Source: a virus. From it: a stretch of DNA of 46,901 nucleotides. Of the stretch, positions 33,793-40,974 are shown in pieces. The position numbers and the translations under genes are program-made. The stretch lies in IMG/VR virus record IMGVR_UViG_3300025132_000066, positions 1 to 46,901 of that record; one strand, written 5' to 3'. Below the pieces are notes generated by a model, which made no database searches, was not told where the DNA came from, and saw only the letters and a program-made list of their open reading frames with translations. The stretch's first letter is position 1. Each line of letters opens with the position of its first letter.

Positions 33793-34129
33793 TAGAAACA
33801 CGCTCTTTTGTTCCTAGATACTCTGCTTTGAATCTTAGATATTCTAAACCGTCTAGAATAACATTTTCCACTAACTTTTCTGGCTTATCTTTGGTAGCAA
33901 AAGCAAAGGTGAGAACTACGCCTCTATATTTATGAAATAATACGGCTGAATCTTCATCGACCTTTTCTGCAACTACCATAGTTAAATAATCTTTAGATTC
34001 TTCTAAGAATTGAAATAGAAGGCCTCTTATGAGCATGTCAACTTCTTCGGTGCTTGGTTCTCCATATACAAAGAAACGATAGGTTTGAACTGTGCCATTT
34101 TTATTTATGAATTCATCTAGTTCTTCCAT
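33785..34129 (-). CDS. Unknown acidic alpha/beta protein
   Basis: A 114-residue protein from ATG 34129, five bases after the upstream stop and after GGGGATGATAGC. An earlier ATG at 34186 would overlap the histone-fold gene by 53 bases. It has strands and helices (QTYRFFVYG, EEVDMLIRGLLFQFLEES, YLTMVVAEKVDED, GVVLTFAFATKD) in a ferredoxin-like order. No motif is recognised. It overlaps the LAGLIDADG-like gene by eight bases. Confidence 0.55.
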   Translation of the reverse strand: MEELDEFINKNGTVQTYRFFVYGEPSTEEVDMLIRGLLFQFLEESKDYLTMVVAEKVDEDSAVLFHKYRGVVLTFAFATKDKPEKLVENVILDGLEYLRFKAEYLGTKERVSNV

Positions 34130-34133
34130 GCTA

Positions 34134-34574
34134 TCATCCCCTAGTATAGTCTTCGTTTTCTTTCCAATAGCCTTCAACTTCTTCATTAGTTTCTATCCAA
34201 TGTATATGGGCCGCACTTATTCTACCATGTCCTAATTGCATAGCATTTCTTTCAGCGTTAGTGACCATATTTCCAACCGAAGTTTCTACCCATTCCATTA
34301 GAAAGTTTTTGGCTGACCTAGAAACCTGTAAATCAGTATTGTCTTTAATTAAAGAACTTAGATTTATTTTGCTTCTAGTCCTTGGTTTCTTTTCTACTTT
34401 CTTTTCTGGAATGAACCATTCTCCGTCTTTCATGTGAGGAACTTCCTCATGTTTAACTTTCTTGGGCCTTCCATTTTTATGGAGTATGTTTTGTAAATAC
34501 GCAAAACCATTTTCAATATTCATACAATAAAAAGTTTCAGGGCCAATTACAGTTAATTCTCCTTTCTTAATCAT
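34134..34574 (-). CDS. Protein with a C-terminal histone-fold-like domain
   Basis: A 146-residue protein. Residues about 70-128 fit the archaeal histone pattern: a short helix (NLSSLIKDN), a loop with DLQVSRSA, a long helix (KNFLMEWVETSVGNMVTNAERNAMQLG), then HGRISAAHIHWIE. The V-S-x-x-A, then A-E-x-x-A, then G-R-x-(I/T)-x-x-x-x-I spacing is characteristic. The first 65 residues form a separate small domain followed by a Lys/Arg-rich linker (KKVEKKPRTRSK) that would bind DNA. Archaeal histones are usually about 65-70 residues, so this is an extended form. It may compact viral DNA or act as a transcription factor. Confirmation needs profile or structure comparison. Confidence 0.55.
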   Translation of the reverse strand: MIKKGELTVIGPETFYCMNIENGFAYLQNILHKNGRPKKVKHEEVPHMKDGEWFIPEKKVEKKPRTRSKINLSSLIKDNTDLQVSRSAKNFLMEWVETSVGNMVTNAERNAMQLGHGRISAAHIHWIETNEEVEGYWKENEDYTRG

Positions 34575-36097
34575 TCTAATTCCTCCACATCTTTTAGCGT
34601 ATTAATATCCGCAACAAATTTATCATCTCTAATTCTTTTACATCTAGGAAATCTTAGTCCTAAGTTTCCTTTAGCATCCCTACTAACTAAGTCTGCTGAA
34701 ACTTCTAAAATAACATTAGGAGTTACATTGTAAGTTCCATTCTCAAACGTTTCAATATTTCTTCTTAGGTTCAATGTTAATCTAACTAAGTCTTCATCAC
34801 TGAATCCAGTACCAACAGAACCAATGCTGACAAATCCATTAGGACTAGAAACTGCAATATCGAAAGAAGCAAAGACATTTGATTTTGCTCCTTCACCGTA
34901 TCTAGCAGAAGTAATGACTACATCTAATTCAATGCGAGGAGGCTTGTATTTAGCCCATCCTATGCTCCTTTTACCTGCTTCATAGGGTAAACTAGCATCC
35001 TTGACAATGATGCCTTCAAAGCCGTCGTTAATGGCTCTATTGTAGAATGCTAGAACATCCCCACCTTCTTCCATTCTATGTGCTTGGTCGGGTATTTTCT
35101 TCATCCAAGTTAATCTTTCTTGATAGGGTAAATCCATAATAGTCTTATTGTTAAATTTCAAGCAATCAAACATAACCCACTTAACTTTGACTTTCTCTCT
35201 TGCTTCTGCATGATTCTTAGAATGGACTCTTGTTCCCATTAGTTTATGTTCAGCAGGAGAACCGTCATCATTGATTGGATATATCTCACCATCCATAATA
35301 CAATCCACGCCGTAGTTTACAACAATATCAACAACATCTTGAAACTGTGGCGTAACAATAGAGCCTTTACGATTAAAGATAATCACATTGTCACTTTCTT
35401 TGTGTATTTGGTATCTGTTACCATCATACTTGTAATCTACAATCTTATTCTCTGGCCATTTATTCATAGGAACTTCTTTTGCTAACATTGGTTTTACAAA
35501 AGCCCCATGAGATAAATTACAGGGAGGTTCTTCTTTCATATCATAGTATCTTACTACATTTTCTATACTGTTAAAATTAGAATGTTTTTTAACATCTGCT
35601 AATTTCTTTTTGTAATGTTTAGTAATAATCTTCTTGACTACTCCTTCATTGATACCATTTCTAGGAGTTCTTAACCAATAACGTAAGAACCATTTTCTCT
35701 CAAGAGAAGACATTTTGAGAATGGTAGTTTTAATTAATTCAAATTCATTTGAATTTATTTTAGAAGCATTCATTTCTAACAAAGTTACAATACTTCTAAG
35801 AGTATATTTTCCTTCATTGGTAGAGGAATAATCTAGATGATAAATAGCGTCTCCCAAATCATTCATGTGAGCGATATATTGCCCTTCTATCTCTTCATCG
35901 AATACATCAAAAACAGATGCCATCCATTTCTTAGCCCTTGCTAATCCTATGTTGTTAACCTCATAGTCTAACGATAGAATCTTTACAAATAAAGGTGCAT
36001 CAAATTCTTCTAAGTCTGCCGATATTTTTGATACTATATTAGTTGGCGTTCTGTTTTCTGTAGCCTCTAAAAGCCTACTTGCTTTCTCCCAAGTCAT
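34571..36097 (-). CDS. ATP-dependent DNA ligase
   Basis: A 508-residue ligase with the nucleotidyltransferase motif KYDGNRYQIH (K223 is the adenylated lysine), motif III-like VKWVMFDCLKFN, motif IV GFEGIIVKD and motif V WAKYKPP. The OB-fold C-terminus (EVSADLVSRDAKGNLGLRFPRCKRIRDDK) contains the motif VI-like RFPR. An N-terminal helical DNA-binding domain (about residues 1-200) is present, as in archaeal Lig of about 550-600 residues. It seals Okazaki fragments in replication. No BRCT or other extra domain is seen. Confidence 0.95.
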   Translation of the reverse strand: MTWEKASRLLEATENRTPTNIVSKISADLEEFDAPLFVKILSLDYEVNNIGLARAKKWMASVFDVFDEEIEGQYIAHMNDLGDAIYHLDYSSTNEGKYTLRSIVTLLEMNASKINSNEFELIKTTILKMSSLERKWFLRYWLRTPRNGINEGVVKKIITKHYKKKLADVKKHSNFNSIENVVRYYDMKEEPPCNLSHGAFVKPMLAKEVPMNKWPENKIVDYKYDGNRYQIHKESDNVIIFNRKGSIVTPQFQDVVDIVVNYGVDCIMDGEIYPINDDGSPAEHKLMGTRVHSKNHAEAREKVKVKWVMFDCLKFNNKTIMDLPYQERLTWMKKIPDQAHRMEEGGDVLAFYNRAINDGFEGIIVKDASLPYEAGKRSIGWAKYKPPRIELDVVITSARYGEGAKSNVFASFDIAVSSPNGFVSIGSVGTGFSDEDLVRLTLNLRRNIETFENGTYNVTPNVILEVSADLVSRDAKGNLGLRFPRCKRIRDDKFVADINTLKDVEELE

Positions 36098-36227
36098 CTA
36101 TTACCACTTCCAAATTATTATTAATTTTTTGAATCATTTCTTTTAGAAGAGGGCTGATTCTACCCTCGTTTGATTCAGCAAAGTTCCACATGATATTTGC
36201 TAAATATATCCATTCACTCTTCTTCAA
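36075..36227 (-). CDS. 50-residue helical protein, TTG start
   Basis: TTG at 36227 has AGGTGG about nine bases upstream. The TAG at 36075-36077 lies inside the ligase gene start, and the 5' end overlaps the preceding gene by 14 bases. The sequence is amphipathic helix (SEWIYLANIMWNFAESN; ISPLLKEMIQKINNNLEVVIDDL) without cysteines. The overlap style fits the operon, but the alternative start and short length keep confidence modest. Confidence 0.45.
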   Translation of the reverse strand: MKKSEWIYLANIMWNFAESNEGRISPLLKEMIQKINNNLEVVIDDLGESK

Positions 36228-36564
36228 CTTCTGCACCACCTAACTTAGAGAGAAGTGTTAGAAAATTTTGTATCATCATTGATACAATTTCTACTTCTTG
36301 GTGAGCCTCTAATTCAATAAACCTATGTAGCATATGGATTAAAGAGGCTTGAGTTAATGCAGGAGCAAGTTTCGCAAGGCTACCATTTCCATGAATTTCC
36401 CAATAACAGACAAAAGAAGCCCTAGCAAGATAATTAGACTTGAATACTTCGTTATATCCACCGTTAAAGTGGTCTAAAGCCGCACCCTTCAATTTCTTTT
36501 TCATCTGTTTAGACCATTCATTAAATTTTTTATCGTTTATTGTTATTAGATATACTTTATTCAT
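36214..36564 (-). CDS. Unknown small protein, probably helical
   Basis: A 116-residue protein with a first strand (YLITINDKKFNEW), then helices rich in Ala and Leu (LAPALTQASLIHMLHRFIELEAHQEVEIVSMMIQNFLTLLSKLG) and an acidic end. No motif recognised. It overlaps the PC4-like gene by eight bases. A ribosome site GGTGAATAAAA stands before the start, shared with the PC4-like end. Confidence 0.5.
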   Translation of the reverse strand: MNKVYLITINDKKFNEWSKQMKKKLKGAALDHFNGGYNEVFKSNYLARASFVCYWEIHGNGSLAKLAPALTQASLIHMLHRFIELEAHQEVEIVSMMIQNFLTLLSKLGGAEVEEE

Positions 36565-36787
36565 TTTTATTCACCTCTAATTCTCTTTTTAATATCGCAT
36601 AGAGTAATTGCGCTTCTTCTATATTGACTCTTATTCCTTTGTAAGATGGCTTGTTATCTTTATACCATCTGATGTCTAATACATCTATTAGTTTGTATGT
36701 TCCCATAGTTACTACTACTTCTTCTGTAGCATTTCTAGGGACTCTTCCTACAACCTTTAATCCAGTATCTTCATTCAACTCATCCAC
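36557..36787 (-). CDS. PC4-like transcription/ssDNA-binding protein
   Basis: A 76-residue protein. Its C-terminal half, VLDIRWYKDNKPSYKGIRVNIEEAQLLYAIL, matches the PC4/Sub1 core: LDIRxWYxxxx-x-P-x-KGIxLxxxxxxxL. PC4-type proteins bind single-stranded DNA and help transcription or repair; small PC4-like domains are common in large viruses and some bacteriophages. The family normally forms a dimer of about 65-residue chains, so the size fits. It overlaps neighbours on both sides. A role in late transcription with the viral TFB is an inference. Confidence 0.68.
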   Translation of the reverse strand: MDELNEDTGLKVVGRVPRNATEEVVVTMGTYKLIDVLDIRWYKDNKPSYKGIRVNIEEAQLLYAILKRELEVNKNE

Positions 36788-37173
36788 CCCTGTTTAAACT
36801 TCTCAAGTTCCTGCCTTGAAGTAAAATATCTTGGAGTATCTAATACATCTAAACGGTTTACTACCCAACAGGCTCCACCTAAAGATGAGATTTGAACAAC
36901 TTCAAACTGACCATCATTTACTTCTGATATTTCAGTAGTGGCAATTTCTGGAACTAATCCATACATCTTGGTAAGTTCTCCTGCTACTTCATGAATATTA
37001 TCACGAATATACTTGATAATGTGCGCTCTTTGAATAGGTATTTTTGGAGCAACATCAATTTTTAGGGTTCCACTCATATTACAAACGGTACACTTATTGC
37101 CTTTACAAATAGGGCATTTTATTTGTGCTTTGTGAGGAGCAGGTAATGTTACTGTGATGGCTTTCTTTTTCAT
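36775..37173 (-). CDS. Zinc-knuckle protein, unknown
   Basis: A 132-residue protein whose N-terminus has CPICKGNKCTVCNMSG, a CxxC-G-x-x-CxxC-G repeat that resembles a DnaJ-type zinc knuckle, with at least four Cys. The remainder has a helix (RAHIIKYIRDNIHEVAGELTKM) and an alpha/beta part (GQFEVVQISSLGGACWVV). DnaJ is not otherwise visible. Being next to the chaperonin genes it might be a substrate-targeting adaptor, but this is speculation. It starts at ATG 37173 overlapping the preceding TAA. Confidence 0.55.
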   Translation of the reverse strand: MKKKAITVTLPAPHKAQIKCPICKGNKCTVCNMSGTLKIDVAPKIPIQRAHIIKYIRDNIHEVAGELTKMYGLVPEIATTEISEVNDGQFEVVQISSLGGACWVVNRLDVLDTPRYFTSRQELEKFKQGWMS

Positions 37174-37286
37174 TAGGTTTCTCTCCTTTCAACGCTAAGA
37201 GTACCGTCTTTATTTTTCTTTAGGATAGTAATACTACCATCTTCATAAACTATTGTCATTCTTACTATTGTTTTATCATCAAACAT
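37173..37286 (-). CDS. 37-residue protein
   Basis: ATG at 37286 follows GGTGATGAT. TAA at 37173-37175 overlaps the next ATG (TAATG). The sequence is a beta-strand pair (TIVRMTIVYEDGSITILKKNKDG, within a 20-residue limit: MTIVYEDGSITILKKN) and a charged end. Small, no known function. The strong ribosome site and overlap support it. Confidence 0.5.
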   Translation of the reverse strand: MFDDKTIVRMTIVYEDGSITILKKNKDGTLSVERRET

Positions 37287-37290
37287 ATCA

Positions 37291-37371
37291 TCACCCAATT
37301 ATGCTAATCAATACAATCGTACACAACAGAGAGAAAAATGTAAGGTAAATTACTTTCTCTACTTTCTTCAC
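37291..37371 (-). CDS. 26-residue membrane microprotein
   Basis: GTG at 37371 follows GGAGGAG (in the GroEL-like gene's end) and TAGTA. Nearly all of the peptide is one membrane span (VIYLTFFSLLCTIVLISIIG) after a short basic start. It lies between the GroEL-like gene and a 37-residue gene. Very short, so it is a candidate rather than a certain gene. Confidence 0.4.
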   Translation of the reverse strand: MKKVEKVIYLTFFSLLCTIVLISIIG

Positions 37372-37373
37372 TA

Positions 37374-38864
37374 CTACTCCTCCACCAATACGGCAACATC
37401 TGTAGAATAAAATAATTGTGCTATAGACATGGCTGCTAAGAAACTATTCTTAGTGACTTTAACTGGGTCAAAGACCCCTTCATCTACTAAATTTTTCATT
37501 TCTCCAGTTAGTGCATTAAAACCAACTGGATATTCTTCGTATGATTTTACTACTGTATTGCTATTTTCAAATAATGTAAGATATGGTTCTGTCATTGGAT
37601 TCTTCAACCAATCAGGAGCATCAATTCTTTTACTACATTCCATTAATGCTAATCCGCCACCGGCTACAATACCTTCTGATAAAGCGGCTCTTGTTGCATT
37701 TAGAGCATCATCAAGTCTTTCTTTCTTTTCTAGCATTTCCATTGATGAAGATGCTCCCACTTTAATTGTCGCTACTCCACCTTTTAATCTAGCAATTCTG
37801 GATTTAATTCTAGCGGAATCATATCCTTCTGTATTTTCTAACATACCTTTGAGGTAAGAGACTCTTTCTGAAGTGTCGCCTTCCGCACCAATAAGGATAG
37901 TTCTTTCTTTTGAAACTTCAATACTTTCACAAGTTCCAAAGTCACTTTCAGTAAATGTTTTTGGGTCATCTTTACTTTCTTGGGTAAAGATAGTTCCACC
38001 AACCATAGCCTGTATATCTGCTAATTCATCTAATTGATGGTCGCCAAAGTTAGGAGCAAGACATACTACACAGTCCACTGTTTTGTTCATAATATTCATG
38101 AGTAGATTATTTAATGCTGAACCATCTATTCCTTTACAGAATATCAAGAGTGGTCTTTTACTATTAGCAGCAAATTCTAACATTGTAATTAAATCTTTAA
38201 AGTTTCTAAATGAAAGATTTGACATGAATATAAGTGGGTTCTTGAATACAGTTCTAGCATCATCTGTATTCGCCATCAGATGGCTAACATAACCTTCTGT
38301 TAATTGCATTCCTTCTCTTAGAATTAATTCTGTTACATGAGAGTTAGATTCTTCTACCGTTACTATACCTTCTCTACCTACTTTAGAGATAGCCTCGCTA
38401 ATTAAATTACCAAGAGAATAGTCATTATTTGCAGCAATAGTCGCAACACTCACTATATCTTTATCTAAGACATCAATAGAAAGATAGTCTAATTCTTGTA
38501 TCATATCTGATTTAAATTTTTCAAGAATGTGATAAACTTGATGAGTAGTATAATCATCAGTAATAGTTTGAAACAGAGAATTACATAATGCTTGTGCTAA
38601 AACGCAAGCCGTTGTTGTCCCGTCACCAGAATTATCTTGTGCTTTACTGGCCAAGTTTTGAACCATTTGAATTCCCATCTGAATATAAGGGTCTTCATGA
38701 GAAATGTGCTTGGTAATAGTTACTCCATCATTAACGATGATTGGAGGATTATTCTGTAAAATAACAGTTTTAGCCTGTGGCCCTAACGTGGGCTTTACAG
38801 TGTTTGCCACTAAATTAATTCCTTGTAATAACTTCTCTTTAACTTCTTTTCCTTGTATAATCAT
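37374..38864 (-). CDS. groEL: Group I chaperonin (GroEL-like)
   Basis: A 496-residue chaperonin of the bacterial GroEL type. It has KPTLGPQAKTVIL, the ATP-binding SGDGTTTACVLAQ (80-92), VGREGIVTVEES, and ERLDDALNATRAALSEG followed by IVAGGGLAL, which contains the catalytic Asp region. These are group I features; the archaeal thermosome (group II) lacks them. It is about 50 residues shorter than GroEL and has no Gly-Met tail. It probably forms a ring that folds viral proteins with the co-chaperonin encoded just upstream. The start ATG follows GGCGGTGATTGA and overlaps that gene's stop by four bases. Confidence 0.95.
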   Translation of the reverse strand: MIIQGKEVKEKLLQGINLVANTVKPTLGPQAKTVILQNNPPIIVNDGVTITKHISHEDPYIQMGIQMVQNLASKAQDNSGDGTTTACVLAQALCNSLFQTITDDYTTHQVYHILEKFKSDMIQELDYLSIDVLDKDIVSVATIAANNDYSLGNLISEAISKVGREGIVTVEESNSHVTELILREGMQLTEGYVSHLMANTDDARTVFKNPLIFMSNLSFRNFKDLITMLEFAANSKRPLLIFCKGIDGSALNNLLMNIMNKTVDCVVCLAPNFGDHQLDELADIQAMVGGTIFTQESKDDPKTFTESDFGTCESIEVSKERTILIGAEGDTSERVSYLKGMLENTEGYDSARIKSRIARLKGGVATIKVGASSSMEMLEKKERLDDALNATRAALSEGIVAGGGLALMECSKRIDAPDWLKNPMTEPYLTLFENSNTVVKSYEEYPVGFNALTGEMKNLVDEGVFDPVKVTKNSFLAAMSIAQLFYSTDVAVLVEE

Positions 38865-39076
38865 TCAATCACCGCCATAATAAATTTAAGGGGAACAAAC
38901 TTTTTTCCATCGTATTCTTGAATCTTCTTTTCAGTAGAGAAGATAACTAATTTACCTTCTAGTTCTGGTTCTATTGAACATGATAAAACTCTACCAACAT
39001 TGTTTTCTTTCATCATGATGGTTCCACTACCTTGCATTTCTGCTTCTACTATAACATAATCATTTTTTGCTTTCAT
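38861..39076 (-). CDS. Minimal GroES-like co-chaperonin
   Basis: A 71-residue protein directly upstream of the GroEL-like gene. YVIVEAEMQGSGTIM, GRVLSC, LEGKLVIFSTEKK and FVPLKFIMAVIE follow the order of GroES: first strand VIVK, a mobile-loop region rich in G and T, GxVLAVG, VIF and a final ILAIVE. GroES is about 97 residues, so the loop and roof regions are shorter, comparable in spirit to the T4 gp31 co-chaperonin replacement. A seven-subunit cap is expected. The short length and divergence mean the call depends partly on its position. Confidence 0.72.
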   Translation of the reverse strand: MKAKNDYVIVEAEMQGSGTIMMKENNVGRVLSCSIEPELEGKLVIFSTEKKIQEYDGKKFVPLKFIMAVIE

Positions 39077-39618
39077 TCTTCTTCACCCCAAGATTGGACT
39101 CTTTCAAACTGAGATTCACGATAAATCGCTAATTGTTTAGGTGCGGTATTTTTCCAAAAACCGTAATGGCCTTCTCCACCCAAAACATAGGCACATTCCA
39201 TATTTGTTTGCCAAATGGAAACGGTTCTAATATCTACTCCACTGAAATAAGCAGCACCAAATGGATGAGTGTGAATCCAACATCGAATAGGGAGTTTCAT
39301 CCCTATGGGTGGGCTCATCCCAAACTCTACATAACCGCTTGAACCTGTAGTAACAAAACAATTGTTTTCTCCATCAATTACTACTTGGACTTCTAAATCA
39401 GGTAATATTTCTGTTGAAGCATACCAAATAGCATCAAAGAACCTTTTGTCTTCAAAAGCAACTTTGATATTTTCGACTTCCGATACTTTCTTAAAACAAT
39501 TTAAAACATACTCTTCTGCCTCTTTTCTTGCTACATCAATCGCTTTAAATTCATCATAGCCCGAATCATCAACGTCTTCGCCATAGGTTCTAATAAACCA
39601 ATCTCCTGTTTTACTCAT
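39073..39618 (-). CDS. JAMM/MPN+ metalloprotease (deubiquitinase-like)
   Basis: A 181-residue protein with a perfect JAMM zinc motif: HTHPFGAAYFSGVD, i.e. H116-x-H118-x7-S126-x2-D129. Upstream strands (LEVQVVIDGENNCFVTTG, YVEFGMS) provide the usual Glu. Such enzymes cleave isopeptide or C-terminal bonds of ubiquitin-like proteins (archaeal HvJAMM1, eukaryotic Rpn11) or release cysteine from sulfur carriers (Mec+). It lies in the same operon as an E1-like enzyme and 4.5 kb from a Ubl ending in GGHC, so it may process or remove that Ubl. The start is the ATG at 39618, after GGTGGTAATG; earlier in-frame ATG and GTG are also possible. Confidence 0.85.
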   Translation of the reverse strand: MSKTGDWFIRTYGEDVDDSGYDEFKAIDVARKEAEEYVLNCFKKVSEVENIKVAFEDKRFFDAIWYASTEILPDLEVQVVIDGENNCFVTTGSSGYVEFGMSPPIGMKLPIRCWIHTHPFGAAYFSGVDIRTVSIWQTNMECAYVLGGEGHYGFWKNTAPKQLAIYRESQFERVQSWGEEE

Positions 39619-39919
39619 CATTACCACCTTGTATTTTTACTAACTTATCTTGTAGCGTTTTAATTTTACGCAATAAACGCTTCTCCTTGCGTGATTTAGG
39701 TGTGCTACTGGGTAAGACACCCTTGCGCTTTTTCACCTCATTAGAAGCCTCTAGAAGAAGCACAATTCCTTCTTCAGTTTCATCATCCCATAATTTTTCT
39801 AGCCTTCCAGCGATAGCCTTGTATGAGACACCATACCTGTGCTTCGCTTCATCTATACTTAGTTCATAGAAATTAATCAATAAATCTAAGTCTTTTTCTT
39901 TATTCCATCTTTTACCCAA
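39611..39919 (-). CDS. Small Myb/SANT-like helix-turn-helix protein
   Basis: A 102-residue protein. The N-terminal 50 residues (KRWNKEKDLDLLINFYELSIDEAKHRYGVSYKAIAGRLEKLW) show the W-x-x-E-x-D-x-x-L-x-x-x-(Y/F) helix-turn-helix pattern of Myb/SANT or GcrA-like domains, so it likely binds DNA. The C-terminus is a Lys-rich coiled helix (SRKEKRLLRKIKTLQDKLVK). It starts at a TTG at 39919 with GGAGG seven bases upstream; no ATG is available. It lies between JAMM and E1-like genes and may regulate them. Confidence 0.6.
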   Translation of the reverse strand: MGKRWNKEKDLDLLINFYELSIDEAKHRYGVSYKAIAGRLEKLWDDETEEGIVLLLEASNEVKKRKGVLPSSTPKSRKEKRLLRKIKTLQDKLVKIQGGNDE

Positions 39920-39921
39920 AC

Positions 39922-40134
39922 TTAAGCCTCCAAGTGTTCACTTACTTCCATTTTAAATTCCCATTTGTGAAAATACTCATGTCTTGCTAGAAAACCACCA
40001 GCACCATTTATTGGCCCAATATATCTAGAAGCACATATTTGGCAAAAGGCCATGACAATTCTCTCTTCATAAACTGAACCATCTTTGGTTTCTATATCTA
40101 CGATTTCTCCGATTTCTTTTTCTGTATATCTCAT
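39922..40134 (-). CDS. Small zinc-finger-like protein
   Basis: A 70-residue protein. CQICASRYIGPINGAGGFLARHEYFHKWEF contains a CxxC followed by two His spaced as H-x4-H, a single zinc-finger-like arrangement. A GTG nine bases upstream is an alternative start that overlaps the E1-like stop. The N-terminus (YTEKEIGEIVDIETKDGSVYEERIVM) is beta-rich. It lies between the E1-like gene and the Myb-like gene. A RING-like or adaptor function cannot be claimed; there are too few cysteines for a RING. Confidence 0.5.
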   Translation of the reverse strand: MRYTEKEIGEIVDIETKDGSVYEERIVMAFCQICASRYIGPINGAGGFLARHEYFHKWEFKMEVSEHLEA

Positions 40135-40139
40135 ATTAA

Positions 40140-40703
40140 TCACATATTGATAACGGCATATTCTTTGACCTGTTCATCATTAAACCATCTTTGAACCCAC
40201 TGTGCGCCTAATCCTGCTATGGCTACTTGCATGAAATGAACTCCTTCTGTAGAACCATCCCATGAATCTCCTTGACAACTGAATGAACCTTCTTCTCCTG
40301 CCAATAATGTATCATACATTTTTGGGTCGGCTTTGTAACTAACAAGAGCAGCATTTCTACCTTGAGCCCTCAAATCAAGCCATTTAACAGTAGTGTTATA
40401 CAAAGTTCTTCTAAGGCCAATATTATCTACACAACAAATAACTAAGTCATATCCTTGCATTTGTTTTTCAGTTAGAATAGGAAATTGAATTGCCTTATTT
40501 ATTGAATCACTATAATTATCAGCCATATTGGTTGCTTTGTTTTGACCAACACTAACAATTTTAAAATTCTGGTAAGGTAAATTCTTTGTTTCAACCTTAT
40601 CGGGGTCGGCTACTGTAATATCATACAAACGAACCCTATCTAATACAGGAATAAGGAAACTCCCTATCCCTCCTGCTCCAATTACTAATATTTTTCTTTT
40701 CAT
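40140..40703 (-). CDS. E1/ThiF/MoeB-like adenylation enzyme
   Basis: A 187-residue Rossmann protein with GAGGIGS (9-15), D33-x-D35-x-V37-x3-NL41-42 (ADPDKVETKNLPYQ), VGQNKA (52-57), CVDNIGLRRTL (D93, R98) and a possible catalytic Cys at C143 (EGSFSCQGD). This is the set of E1-type enzymes that activate the C-terminal Gly-Gly of ubiquitin-like or sulfur-carrier proteins with ATP. At 187 residues it is shorter than MoeB/ThiF (about 240-250) and lacks the CxxC zinc pairs of those enzymes. It lies near the JAMM protease, and the Ubl gene is on the same strand upstream. It probably activates the GGHC protein after trimming to GG. Confidence 0.8.
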   Translation of the reverse strand: MKRKILVIGAGGIGSFLIPVLDRVRLYDITVADPDKVETKNLPYQNFKIVSVGQNKATNMADNYSDSINKAIQFPILTEKQMQGYDLVICCVDNIGLRRTLYNTTVKWLDLRAQGRNAALVSYKADPKMYDTLLAGEEGSFSCQGDSWDGSTEGVHFMQVAIAGLGAQWVQRWFNDEQVKEYAVINM

Positions 40704-40972
40704 TCTGAATCCTCCGAATAATTCACAAAGGTTTGCGCTCTTGAAGAAAGAGCGAAATTTGTTCTTTTAAAACTGTTAGATAATTGAATTACAGAACTTA
40801 CAAACTTCGCTAATTCTGGAACAATCTCTTGGTTTTGTTGTCTAGATAACAGTCTAAAAGCAGTTACTAAACAATTACAATCACTACAAACCCTTTGAGA
40901 ACTCTCCAAAAGAGGTTCGGGGTTGTTATGGTTATATTCTTCCATTTCTATTTCACAAAAACTACATTTCAT
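40700..40972 (-). CDS. Zinc-binding small protein next to E1
   Basis: A 90-residue protein with CSFC near the start, then CSDCNC at about residues 29-34, enough for one zinc site. The rest is helical (LVTAFRLLSRQQNQEIVPELAKFVSSVIQLSNSF). It overlaps the E1-like start by four bases (ATGA), so it is co-translated. Not RING-like enough to call an E3. It starts at ATG 40972 after TAGGTGTATAAAT. Confidence 0.55.
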   Translation of the reverse strand: MKCSFCEIEMEEYNHNNPEPLLESSQRVCSDCNCLVTAFRLLSRQQNQEIVPELAKFVSSVIQLSNSFKRTNFALSSRAQTFVNYSEDSE

Positions 40973-40974
40973 AT

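Noticed and set aside
37429-37857. A + strand open frame of 142 codons over the chaperonin
   Set aside because: It is antisense to a confidently identified GroEL-like gene, has no ribosome site and reads as low-quality Ser/Leu/Phe-rich sequence typical of shadow frames.
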